A DNA stretch of 64,000 bases from Pseudomonas sp. 31-12 (GTDB taxonomy: Bacteria > Pseudomonadota > Gammaproteobacteria > Pseudomonadales > Pseudomonadaceae), in assembly GCF_003151075.1 (NCBI RefSeq), contig NZ_CP029482.1, positions 124,001-188,000 of the forward strand, in the 5' to 3' direction. The position numbers and the translations under genes were made by a program. Of the stretch, positions 18,505 to 26,385 are shown in pieces (the stretch's first letter is position 1; each line of letters starts with the position of its first letter). Below the pieces are notes generated by a model that was not told the DNA's origin, searched no databases, and saw only the letters and a program-made list of their open reading frames with translations.

Positions 18505-18882
18505 ATGCGTATAGCCTTGAAATCTGCGCTGATAAGCCTCCCGCTGTTGTTCGCCGGAAACGCCTGGGCGCAAGTGCCGAGCCTGGCCACATGCACTCGA
18601 AGCGCCAATCTGCTCGCTTGCGTGGATGCCGATGGCAATGCTTACAGCGTCAACACCGTCGGCAGCACGCTCTATTTGCGCGGCTTCGAAAGGGTGGGCA
18701 ACCGCTATTGGGCGCAGACCAACAGCCGTTACGGACAGCTCACGTTCTTCACCGGTATCGCCTCCGATGGCGAGGCTTGGGTCGGCTACAACCGGCGGGT
18801 TGGCTGGACCACGATCAATCGCTTTTCCAGCTCCGGCGGCAGCAGCGCCAAGTTCACCTGCAGCCGGATAGCAGGCTGCTAG
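18505..18882 (+). CDS. Small secreted hypothetical protein of the zinc locus
   Basis: A 125-residue protein with signal peptide MRIALKSALISLPLLFAGNA ending WAQ. The mature part is beta-rich with Gly, Ser, Tyr and four Cys (ATCTRSANLLACVD near the start; FTCSRIAGC at the end), likely two disulfides. Start taken at ATG 18505 because the signal peptide begins there; an ATG at 18472 in frame is possible. It lies between the zigA Zur box and the amidase gene and its end overlaps the amidase end by 4 bases. No function is known to me; position implies induction by zinc limitation. Confidence 0.75.
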   Translation: MRIALKSALISLPLLFAGNAWAQVPSLATCTRSANLLACVDADGNAYSVNTVGSTLYLRGFERVGNRYWAQTNSRYGQLTFFTGIASDGEAWVGYNRRVGWTTINRFSSSGGSSAKFTCSRIAGC

Positions 18883-20075
18883 GCCTGCGCTTTTCTCTGG
18901 TGCTGTTGCCAGGCGATGTAGCTGTTGAACGGCGGATTCTTCTGAAAATAATGCTGCAACCCTTCGAACAATCCGTCAGCTACAGCCTGCTGATGGCGTG
19001 GAGTCACCAGTCGCTGGCTGTCGCGGGCGTTGGAAATGAAGCCGGTTTCCACCAGGATCGATGGCACGTCCGGGGACTTCAGCACCGCAAATCCCGCTTG
19101 TTCCACGCGCTTCTGATGCAGCGTGGTGATGCCCGCCAGACTGCCGAGAACCGTGCTGCCCAACTGCAAGCTCGCGGCGAGGGTGGCGTTCATCGACATG
19201 TCGAGAATCACCCCGGCGAGCATCGGGTCCTTGTCCTTGAGATTGAGCAGACTCGTAGCGCCCAGCAAGTCCGCGCCGTTCTCCCGCTGAGCCATGAAAC
19301 GCGCCGTGGCCGAGGTGGCGCCTCCTTCCGACAAGCAATACACCGAGGCGCCTGAAGCGGTGAGACGCGGCGCTGCATCCGCATGCACCGAGATGAACAT
19401 ATCGGCGTTGTGCTTGCGGGCGATCTCGACCCGCTTGCGCAGCGGAACGAAGAAATCGTCGTTGCGCACCAGCTTCACGTCGAAGCCCTTCTCGCGTTTC
19501 AGCCGCTTGGCCAACAGCTGGGCGATCGACAGAACGACGTCTTTCTCGCGCTCCCCTTTGGCACCCACCGCACCGGGGTCTTTGCCGCCGTGGCCCGGGT
19601 CGACCACCACGATGATGTCGCGCTTGGGATGAGCCTTTTCGATGCTCGCTTCAGGCGCCACTGCAATGGGTAACGACGTTGTCGACTTCAGATCAAGCAC
19701 CAGTCGATCGCCTTGGCCATCCTGCGGCGGCAAGAGAAAGCTGTTGAGCTGAACCGGGGCGCTGAGGTCGAGGACGATCCGCGTATCGCCCTGACCAAAA
19801 TGCCCGGAGCGGATCGAGCGGATGACCGTATTGCCGAGCGCAAGCTGGCTGAAGTCGCCACTGAGGCTGGCACCCCGCAGATCGATGATCAGCCGCTCGG
19901 GCGCGCGCAGTGAAAAGGTTTTGTACTGCACCGGCCCGCTCAGATCGAATACCAAACGCAGCGTGTCATCGGAACGCCAAAGCCGCGCATTGCGAATCTG
20001 CGCGGCCGAAACACCAAAGGGTAAAGCGAAGGCCGCGCTGGCCAGTATCCAGTTGAGCAAGTGACGTCTGTGCAT
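18879..20075 (-). CDS. N-acetylmuramoyl-L-alanine amidase (AmiA/AmiC type)
   Basis: A 398-residue periplasmic cell-wall amidase. It has an N-terminal twin-Arg-free signal (MHRRHLLNWILASAAFALPF, GVSA), an AMIN domain (about 27-130) that targets septal peptidoglycan, and a zinc-dependent Amidase_3 domain (about 155-380) with VVDPGHGGKDPG (His ligand), MFISVHADA (His ligand) and LVETGFISN (catalytic Glu). It splits the amide between MurNAc and the stem peptide. It is a paralogue placed in the zinc locus, downstream of a Zur box at 20115-20129, which suggests use when zinc is scarce. It diverges from folE2. Confidence 0.9.
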   Translation of the reverse strand: MHRRHLLNWILASAAFALPFGVSAAQIRNARLWRSDDTLRLVFDLSGPVQYKTFSLRAPERLIIDLRGASLSGDFSQLALGNTVIRSIRSGHFGQGDTRIVLDLSAPVQLNSFLLPPQDGQGDRLVLDLKSTTSLPIAVAPEASIEKAHPKRDIIVVVDPGHGGKDPGAVGAKGEREKDVVLSIAQLLAKRLKREKGFDVKLVRNDDFFVPLRKRVEIARKHNADMFISVHADAAPRLTASGASVYCLSEGGATSATARFMAQRENGADLLGATSLLNLKDKDPMLAGVILDMSMNATLAASLQLGSTVLGSLAGITTLHQKRVEQAGFAVLKSPDVPSILVETGFISNARDSQRLVTPRHQQAVADGLFEGLQHYFQKNPPFNSYIAWQQHQRKAQA

Positions 20076-20114
20076 TTTGAGAGCCGCTCGTGAAAAAGGC
20101 GTAGTCGATCTTGA

Positions 20115-20129
20115 TGTAATAACATAACA
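20115..20129. promoter_or_regulatory. Zur box between the amidase gene and folE2
   Basis: TGTAATAACATAACA, within GATGTAATAACATAACATTA, matches the Zur pattern TGTTATA-N-TATAACA at 12 of 14 fixed positions. It is 40 bases from the amidase start and 32-46 bases from the folE2 start, a position fitting repression of both. Confidence 0.78.
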
Positions 20130-20160
20130 TTAGAAACCGACTCCTACGATGGACCTTTTC

Positions 20161-21057
20161 ATGAATGCGCTGACTCTGCCGGATATCGCCGCGCAGGCTT
20201 CACGCCAAGCCCTGCCACTCGACTGGGTGGGCATGTGCGGCATCGCCCTTCCTGTTTTGTTCGATGGCCAACGGCTAAGCGCAAAGGCGGACGCCGGCGT
20301 GAGCCTTGATGATGGAGAAGCACGCGGCATTCATATGTCCCGGCTGTATTTGGCGCTGGAAATGCTTGAACGTGAAAACCTGACACCCGCGCTTTTGCGG
20401 CGAGTCTTGCAACGTTTCCTCGACAGTCATGAAGGACTATCCAACACCGCCTACTTAAAAATTGATGCGGATTTACTGCTCAAAAGACCGGCGCTGATCA
20501 GCCCGTTGGCCGGCTGGAAAACATATCCGGTGAGCATCGAAGCGCGTTTGAAAAACGCGATGTTCCACGTGGAACTAAAAATCGATGTTCCATATTCCTC
20601 AACGTGTCCGTGTTCAGCTGCACTTTCCCGACAATTGATTCAGCAACAGTTCGTCGACGACTTCGCCAACCAATCATTGCAACACGCCGATGTATTGGCC
20701 TGGCTAGGTTCCACAAAAGGCATCGTGGCGACGCCTCACAGCCAACGCAGCAATGCACATTTACGGCTGCGCTTGGACGATTATCTGGATGACCTGCCGC
20801 TGATTGCACTCATCAACGATGCAGAAGCAGCACTCGGGACCGCCGTGCAAACCGCGGTGAAGCGCGCCGATGAACAAGCCTTCGCCCTGGCCAATGGTCA
20901 GAACCTGATGTTCTGTGAGGACGCCGCCCGCCGCTTGAATCTGGCCCTGAAACGCTCCCCCGGCATCAACGCTTTCCACATACGCGTCATCCACGCCGAA
21001 AGCCTTCACGCCCACGATGCCGTCGCCGAAAGCCGATGGAACTGGGAAGCGCCATGA
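20161..21057 (+). CDS. folE2: GTP cyclohydrolase FolE2 (zinc-independent)
   Basis: A 298-residue (or 302 from ATG 20149) type IB GTP cyclohydrolase. It forms dihydroneopterin triphosphate from GTP, the first step of folate synthesis, and can replace the zinc enzyme FolE. Family marks are SRLYLALEMLE, VPYSSTCPCSAALSRQ (the catalytic Cys is in this block) and NLMFCEDAARRL. ATG 20161 (MNALTLPDIAAQ) matches the N-terminus usual in Pseudomonas; ATG 20149 adds MDLF. It is the first gene of a plus-strand run that continues into the ABC transporter with an ATGA overlap, and it starts just after the Zur box. Confidence 0.94.
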   Translation: MNALTLPDIAAQASRQALPLDWVGMCGIALPVLFDGQRLSAKADAGVSLDDGEARGIHMSRLYLALEMLERENLTPALLRRVLQRFLDSHEGLSNTAYLKIDADLLLKRPALISPLAGWKTYPVSIEARLKNAMFHVELKIDVPYSSTCPCSAALSRQLIQQQFVDDFANQSLQHADVLAWLGSTKGIVATPHSQRSNAHLRLRLDDYLDDLPLIALINDAEAALGTAVQTAVKRADEQAFALANGQNLMFCEDAARRLNLALKRSPGINAFHIRVIHAESLHAHDAVAESRWNWEAP

Positions 21058-21722
21058 TCCGCTGCCAAGCATTGCGCTGGGGAGCACCTGGTCAACCGCT
21101 GACGCCACCTGTGGATTTTGCCTTGCCCAGAGGAAGTCTGACGGCCGTGATCGGCGCCAATGGCTCCGGTAAAAGCAGCCTGCTGAAAGTAATCGCCGGA
21201 CTGCAAAAACCACTGGCTGGAAAAATCATCCTCGATGTCCCGCGTAAGGGTTCGCTTTCTTTCCTGCCCCAGCAGCAACACTTGGACCGGCAATTCCCCA
21301 TCAGCCTCCAAGAGTTGGTGGCAGCCGGTTTTTGGGGCAACCAACAATCACCAGCGCTACGCCGCCAACGCCTCAAAGCCGTGCTGGAAAACTGGTGCCT
21401 GAGCGGTTTGGAACAGCGCCCGTTGATGGCCCTTTCCGGTGGCGAATTACAGCGCGCCCTGCTCGCCCGTTTGAGCCTCGCCGACACGCCGTTGCTGTTG
21501 CTCGACGAACCCCACGCCGCACTCGATGAGTTGGGCCAGTCGCTACTCTGGAAGCACATCCACGCTTGGCACGCCGAAGGTCGAACCCTGCTGGTCGTGT
21601 GCCATGACCTGGCCGCGGTTCGCCAACACATGCCTCAAAGCTTGCTGATCAAAAGCAGCGGCTGCGTACTTGGACCCAGTACCGAACTGATCCGTCAACA
21701 ACCGCAAACACAGGTGGCTTGA
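21054..21722 (+). CDS. znuC: Metal ABC transporter ATPase (ZnuC-like)
   Basis: A 222-residue ATPase with Walker A GANGSGKSS near 36, Q-loop region FLPQQQHLD, signature LSGGELQRALLARL and Walker B LLLLDEPHAALD, and the switch His in VVCHDLA. It powers uptake by the adjacent permease. Its start overlaps the folE2 stop (ATGA). The classical znuABC/zur cluster is not here, so this is probably an additional zinc (or possibly manganese) importer; the gene symbol denotes family only. Confidence 0.85.
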   Translation: MIRCQALRWGAPGQPLTPPVDFALPRGSLTAVIGANGSGKSSLLKVIAGLQKPLAGKIILDVPRKGSLSFLPQQQHLDRQFPISLQELVAAGFWGNQQSPALRRQRLKAVLENWCLSGLEQRPLMALSGGELQRALLARLSLADTPLLLLDEPHAALDELGQSLLWKHIHAWHAEGRTLLVVCHDLAAVRQHMPQSLLIKSSGCVLGPSTELIRQQPQTQVA

Positions 21723-22588
21723 TGCTCGCTGCCGCTCAGCTTTGGCAACCGTTCCACGAGTTTGTATTCATGCGCCGGGCACTCTTGGGTGGATTGGTCC
21801 TGGCCTGCAGCACGGCTCCGCTGGGCGTGTTTCTGATCCTGAGACGCATGAGCCTGATCGGCGACGCAGTGGCTCACGGCATCCTGCCGGGTGCCGCGCT
21901 CGGCTTCTGGTTCGCCGGATTGAGTTTGCCGGCATTGACCTTCGGTGGCCTCGGCGCAGGCTTGAGCATGGCCGGACTCGCCGCCTGGATCACCCGCCGG
22001 ACGGGGTTGCGCGAAGATGCGAGCCTTGCCGCGATATACCCGATTTCACTCGCCAGTGGTGTGCTGATCCTCGGCATCGCCGGCAAACGCCTGGACCTGC
22101 TTCACCTGTTATTCGGCTCGGCACTGGCGGTCGATGGGCCGACATTGACAGGCATGTTGTGGGTCTCCGGTGTCAGCCTGATCGCTATGGCGCTGATCTA
22201 CAAACCGTTACTGCTGGACACCCTCGACCCGCTTTTCCTGCAAACCGTCAGCCGCCTCGGTCCCTTGGCACACGGCGTATTTCTGACCCTGGTGGTGCTG
22301 AACCTGGTGATCGGTTTCCAGGCCATCGGCGCGTTGATGGTGGTTGGGTTGATGATGTTGCCCGCCGCCGCATCGCGCTTCTGGAGTCGCCGTTTGCCAG
22401 TGTTGATCGCAATCGCCGCCCTGCTCGGTTGCCTCTCTGTGTGGCTCGGTTTGTTGCTGTCGTTCTACTACTCGCTGCCCAGCGGCCCGGCGATCGTGCT
22501 GGTGGCTGGCGGTTTGTATGTGCTGTCTGTGGTGTTCGGGCCGGTGCACGGTTTGCTGCGCCGCCCGCCTTTGTTCACATCCCAATGA
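21722..22588 (+). CDS. znuB: Metal ABC transporter permease (ZnuB-like)
   Basis: A 288-residue ABC-3 family permease with about eight hydrophobic segments and the family stretches RRMSLIGDAVAHGILPGAAL and FQAIGALMVVGLMMLPAAAS. ATG 21722 overlaps the ATPase stop by one base (TGATG); a TTG one codon earlier is possible. It would form the homodimeric inner-membrane channel for the metal delivered by the binding protein that follows. Confidence 0.87.
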   Translation: MLAAAQLWQPFHEFVFMRRALLGGLVLACSTAPLGVFLILRRMSLIGDAVAHGILPGAALGFWFAGLSLPALTFGGLGAGLSMAGLAAWITRRTGLREDASLAAIYPISLASGVLILGIAGKRLDLLHLLFGSALAVDGPTLTGMLWVSGVSLIAMALIYKPLLLDTLDPLFLQTVSRLGPLAHGVFLTLVVLNLVIGFQAIGALMVVGLMMLPAAASRFWSRRLPVLIAIAALLGCLSVWLGLLLSFYYSLPSGPAIVLVAGGLYVLSVVFGPVHGLLRRPPLFTSQ

Positions 22589-22599
22589 GGTGCTTTCCG

Positions 22600-23475
22600 A
22601 TGCGCGCTTTACTCGTGCTGTTCAGTCTGATGCTGTCGATGTCGCTGTCCGCTGCGGAGAAACTTCAGGTGGTCACCAGCTTCAGCATCCTCGCCGACAT
22701 GACTCATCAGGTCGGCGGCGAACATATCCACATCACTAACATGGTCGGTCCCGACGCCGATGCCCACACCTACGAGCCGACTCCGGACGATGCCAAAGCC
22801 TTGCTCAAGGCCCGACTCATCATCAAAAACGGTCTGGGATTCGAACCCTGGCTGGACCGTCTGGTGACCAGCACCGAGACCAAAGCCCCGGTCATCAGCG
22901 CGAGCCACGGCGTCATCCCACGCTCCCTGGATGAAGACGGCGAGACCGTTCCCGACCCTCACGCCTGGCACAACCTGGCCAACACCGAGTTGTATATCAG
23001 CAACATCACCAAAGCGCTGATCGCCGCCGATCCGGCGAACAAAGCCGACTACGAACGCAACAGCCAGGTCTACCTGAAACAGATCTACGCGCTGCTCGCC
23101 AAAGCCAAGGCCAAGCTTGCTTCGTTGCCACCAGGCAACCGCAAGATCGTCACTTCGCATGACGCCTTCGGTTATCTGGGCCAGGCCTACGGCATCGACT
23201 TCATGGCGCCGCAAGGCCTGTCCACGGAACGCGAACCTTCGGCCGCCGAAGTCGCTGCGCTGATTACTCAGATTCGCCAGGCCAAGGTTAAAGCGGTGTT
23301 CATGGAAAACATCAAGGATGCTCGCCTGCTCAAACAGATTGCCGACGAAAGCGGCGCGCACATCGGTGGCACGTTGTACTCCGACGCGCTCGCCGCAAGC
23401 GGTCCGGCGAGTACCTTCGCCGGCCTGTTTGAATACAACCTCAACACCCTCTACGACGCCTTGAGCAAGCCATGA
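22600..23475 (+). CDS. znuA: Metal ABC transporter substrate-binding protein (ZnuA/cluster A-I)
   Basis: A 291-residue periplasmic protein with signal peptide MRALLVLFSLMLSMSLSAA. Metal ligands of the family are visible: His in DAHTYEPTPDD, His in PDPHAWHNLAN, His in TSHDAFGY and Asp in GTLYSDAL. It lacks the long His-rich loop of E. coli ZnuA, so specificity for zinc rests on context. ATG 22600 has GAGG 8 bases upstream; an in-frame ATG at 22585 overlapping the permease stop is possible. The next gene overlaps its stop (ATGA). Confidence 0.87.
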   Translation: MRALLVLFSLMLSMSLSAAEKLQVVTSFSILADMTHQVGGEHIHITNMVGPDADAHTYEPTPDDAKALLKARLIIKNGLGFEPWLDRLVTSTETKAPVISASHGVIPRSLDEDGETVPDPHAWHNLANTELYISNITKALIAADPANKADYERNSQVYLKQIYALLAKAKAKLASLPPGNRKIVTSHDAFGYLGQAYGIDFMAPQGLSTEREPSAAEVAALITQIRQAKVKAVFMENIKDARLLKQIADESGAHIGGTLYSDALAASGPASTFAGLFEYNLNTLYDALSKP

Positions 23476-24032
23476 TCCGCAAGAATCCCTCAGGCGATTT
23501 GCCACTGATTGCGGAGTCCGCGTATGTGGATAAAACTGCAATCATCTGCGGCAAAGTGGTGATCGGCGAAAACGTGTTCGTCGGCCCATACGCCGTCATT
23601 CGGGCCGACGAAGTGGATGCGTCAGGCGAAATGGAACCGATCACCATCGGTGCCAATTCGAACATCCAGGATGGCGTGGTGATTCACTCCAAGTCCGGCG
23701 CGGCGGTGACCATTGGCGAGTTCAGTTCGATCGCTCATCGCTCCATCGTTCATGGCCCGTGCACCGTTGGCGACCGGGTGTTCATCGGGTTCAACAGCGT
23801 GTTGTTCAACTGCGCGGTCGGCGATGGCAGCGTGGTGCGGCACAATTCCGTGGTCGACGGTCGTGACTTGCCTGAGGATTTCTACGTGCCCTCCACCACT
23901 CGCATCGGGCCCCACACCGACCTCTCGCAGTTCCCGCCGGTGAGCGTCAGTGCCTCGGAGTTTTCCGAAGACGTGGCGCGCACTAACGTCGATCTGGTGC
24001 GCGGCTACAAAGCCCTGCAGAACGAGTTTTGA
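23472..24032 (+). CDS. Gamma-carbonic anhydrase-like hexapeptide-repeat protein
   Basis: A 186-residue left-handed beta-helix protein made of hexapeptide repeats (ICGKVVIGENVFVGPYAVI, later IGEFSSIAHRSIVHGPCTVG). Three His at the gamma-carbonic anhydrase metal positions are present (VVIHSKSG, IAHRSIVHGP). Enzymes of this class can use iron or other metals instead of zinc, which fits a zinc-sparing role replacing the zinc beta-carbonic anhydrase. Hydratase activity is not certain, since many hexapeptide proteins keep the His and are inactive. Co-translated with the preceding znuA-like gene. Confidence 0.85.
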   Translation: MIRKNPSGDLPLIAESAYVDKTAIICGKVVIGENVFVGPYAVIRADEVDASGEMEPITIGANSNIQDGVVIHSKSGAAVTIGEFSSIAHRSIVHGPCTVGDRVFIGFNSVLFNCAVGDGSVVRHNSVVDGRDLPEDFYVPSTTRIGPHTDLSQFPPVSVSASEFSEDVARTNVDLVRGYKALQNEF

Positions 24033-24034
24033 CC

Positions 24035-25372
24035 ATGAGCAGCGTGCTGATTCGCAATGCCAGATTGGTGAATGAAGGTCGAGAATTCGAGGGTGACCTG
24101 CTGGTGAGCAACGGCCGGATCGTGAAGATTGCCAGCAGCATCGACGGGGAAAATGCCCACATCGAAATCGACGCGCAAGGGCAGTGGCTACTGCCGGGCA
24201 TGATCGACGATCAGGTGCATTTTCGCGATCCCGGATCGCCGGATAAGGGCAGCGTTTACACGGAATCGCGGGCGGCCGTGGCGGGCGGTATCACCAGTTT
24301 CATGGACATGCCCAACACCAACCCGGCCACCCTGACCCTCGCGGCACTCGCTGACAAAAAACGTCGAGCTGCGATCAATTCTGTCGCCAACTATGGCTTT
24401 CACTTCGGCGTGAGCAACAACAATCTCGACACCGTCGCGGCGCTCAATCCCTGCGAAGTGGCTGGCGTAAAAGTATTCATGGGCGCCTCGACCGGCAACA
24501 TGCTGGTGGACGATCCGCAGACGCTCGAACGTTTATTCGCCGAGGTGCCGACCCTTCTGCTGGCGCATTGTGAACACACGCCCAGCATCGAGGCCAATGC
24601 CGCGACGGTGCTTGAGCGTTTTGGAGAATACATTCCCGCCGCCGTCCATCCACTGATTCGCGACACCGAAGCCTGTTTTCGCTCCTCCTCAATGGCCGTG
24701 GACCTCGCTAAACGTCATGGCACGAGACTGCACGTTTTGCACCTGACCACAGCCCGCGAACTCGCTCTGTTCGAAGACAAGCCGCTGGCACAGAAACGCA
24801 TTACCGCCGAAGTTTGCCTGCATCATTTGTTGTTCGATGATCGCGACTACCCGACCCTCGGCAACCTGATCAAGTGCAATCCGGCTATCAAAAGCCAGGC
24901 TGATCGTGATGCCTTGCGTCATGCCCTGTTAAGCAATCGACTGGACGTCATCGGTAGCGACCACGCGCCGCATACGTGGGCGGAAAAACAACGGCCCTAC
25001 ACCCAGGCACCCTCCGGTCTGCCGTTGGTGCAACATGCCCTGCCGGCGTTAATGGAACTGGTGTTGGACGAAGTTCTGCCGATAACTACCCTCGTGGCCA
25101 AGACCAGTCACCGCGTGGCTGATCTGTTTGCCATTCCCGACCGCGGTTATCTGCGCGAAGGCTATTGGGCCGACCTTGTTCTGATCAAACCCGAGCCGGA
25201 AGGCGTAGCCGTTTCCAGGCAGCCAATCTTGTCGCAATGCGGCTGGACACCTTTCGCCCGCCAGCGGTTTCGCCACAGCGTCAGCACCACGATCGTCTCG
25301 GGGCAAATCGCCTGGCACGACCAACGTCTTAATGACAACTGCCAGGGTTTACCTCTACGGTTTATGCGCTAA
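24035..25372 (+). CDS. pyrC: Dihydroorotase paralogue (PyrC2/PyrQ type)
   Basis: A 445-residue amidohydrolase. It has MIDDQVHFRDPGSPDKGS, the carboxylated-Lys block VKVFMGASTGNML, His ligands in LLAHCEH and LHVLHLTT, and DVIGSDHAPHTW. The usual HxH metal pair is Gln60-Val-His62; as far as I recall, other dihydroorotases of this subgroup also have DDQVHF, so this is not damage. It would close carbamoyl-aspartate to dihydroorotate in pyrimidine synthesis and is a known kind of Zur-controlled spare enzyme. ATG at 24035 follows the previous stop by 2 bases (TGACCATG). Confidence 0.88.
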   Translation: MSSVLIRNARLVNEGREFEGDLLVSNGRIVKIASSIDGENAHIEIDAQGQWLLPGMIDDQVHFRDPGSPDKGSVYTESRAAVAGGITSFMDMPNTNPATLTLAALADKKRRAAINSVANYGFHFGVSNNNLDTVAALNPCEVAGVKVFMGASTGNMLVDDPQTLERLFAEVPTLLLAHCEHTPSIEANAATVLERFGEYIPAAVHPLIRDTEACFRSSSMAVDLAKRHGTRLHVLHLTTARELALFEDKPLAQKRITAEVCLHHLLFDDRDYPTLGNLIKCNPAIKSQADRDALRHALLSNRLDVIGSDHAPHTWAEKQRPYTQAPSGLPLVQHALPALMELVLDEVLPITTLVAKTSHRVADLFAIPDRGYLREGYWADLVLIKPEPEGVAVSRQPILSQCGWTPFARQRFRHSVSTTIVSGQIAWHDQRLNDNCQGLPLRFMR

Positions 25373-25402
25373 CGCGCGTTTATTGCACTCGAGAGCACCG
25401 AC

Positions 25403-26308
25403 ATGATTCACATCACCCTGAGCGATGGTTCATTGCGTGAATACGACCAACCGTTGTCGGTGTATGAGTTTGCCGCGAGCATCGGTGCCGGGCTGGCAAA
25501 AGCGGCCGTGGCCGGCCGGGTGGACGGTGTTCTGGTGGACTGTGAATTCATGATCGAGGCCGATGCCCGGGTCAGCATCGTTACGCCTCAAGAGCCCGAT
25601 GGGCTGGAGATCTTGCGACGCTCATGCGCCTTGATGCTGGCGGTGGCCATCAAGCAGCTCTATCCAAAAACGCGGCTGCAGACCGGATCGGCGCTGGGAG
25701 ACGGCTTCTTTTACGAGTTCGCGTTTGAGCGTCTGTTAAACCTGGTCGACCTTGCCGGCATCGAAGCGCGCATGAGGACCCTGGCGGCGACCAACCATTC
25801 GATCCGGCGCCGCAAGCCGGTAACCGGATCGGTACCCACGCAGAGGTCATTGCCCTACCTCCTCGGGGATTTCGAATGTGTGTCATCGGGCCCGCATGTT
25901 CCCGCAACACGGGTGTTGCAAGCATTCGCGCTTGATCACATCAGCGGCACCGCGCCGCAGCGGATCTATGGCACTTGCTGGAGCTGCCAACAGGAACTGG
26001 AAGATTGGCGATCGCCGCCGCACGTAATCATCGTCAGCATGGACGAGCGTCAGGCGGATTACGCACAGTCCGTGACCGAGGCCTTGCGCCGAAGCGGCGT
26101 GCGCGCTCGTGCGGATCTGCGCAATGAGAAAGTCCGCCACAAGATCCGCGAGCACAGTCAGCAAGTGCCCTATCTGGTGGTGATCGGCGAGAAAGAAAAA
26201 GCAGGCGGGTTTGTCAGTGTGCGCAGCCGCACCGGGGAAGATTTCGGCAGGATGGCTGTGGAGGCAGTGTGTGACTGGTTGAGGTCAATAGGCATTGCGA
26301 GGGTCTGA
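25403..26308 (+). CDS. Threonyl-tRNA synthetase paralogue lacking the catalytic domain
   Basis: A 301-residue protein against about 640 for ThrRS. Residues 1-62 are the TGS domain, about 63-200 the N2 editing domain, and 203-301 the anticodon-binding domain (PPHVIIVSMDERQADYAQSV, then ADLRNEKVRHKIREHSQQVP). The whole class II catalytic core with its zinc ligands is absent: RIYGTCW (188-193) and a short linker run directly into the anticodon domain. The editing site is also altered: E. coli His73 and His77 are Arg73 and Leu77 and Cys182 is Ser161; only the His186 equivalent (His165) remains. It cannot charge tRNA. It lies 30 bases after the dihydroorotase in the same run, where other strains carry a spare, presumably full-length ThrRS. 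The frame is open throughout. Confidence 0.82.
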   Translation: MIHITLSDGSLREYDQPLSVYEFAASIGAGLAKAAVAGRVDGVLVDCEFMIEADARVSIVTPQEPDGLEILRRSCALMLAVAIKQLYPKTRLQTGSALGDGFFYEFAFERLLNLVDLAGIEARMRTLAATNHSIRRRKPVTGSVPTQRSLPYLLGDFECVSSGPHVPATRVLQAFALDHISGTAPQRIYGTCWSCQQELEDWRSPPHVIIVSMDERQADYAQSVTEALRRSGVRARADLRNEKVRHKIREHSQQVPYLVVIGEKEKAGGFVSVRSRTGEDFGRMAVEAVCDWLRSIGIARV

Positions 26309-26316
26309 ACTGACGC

Positions 26317-26382
26317 CATCGCGAGCAGGCTCGCTCCCACAGGATTCACACCGACCCTGTAGGAGCGAGCCTGCTCGCGATG
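26317..26382. repeat. REP inverted pair
   Basis: CATCGCGAGCAGGCTCGCTC at 26317 is the inverse of GAGCGAGCCTGCTCGCGATG ending 26382, with a 26-base spacer. It sits between the convergent ends of the ThrRS-like and DUF3617 genes. Confidence 0.87.
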
Positions 26383-26385
26383 CTT

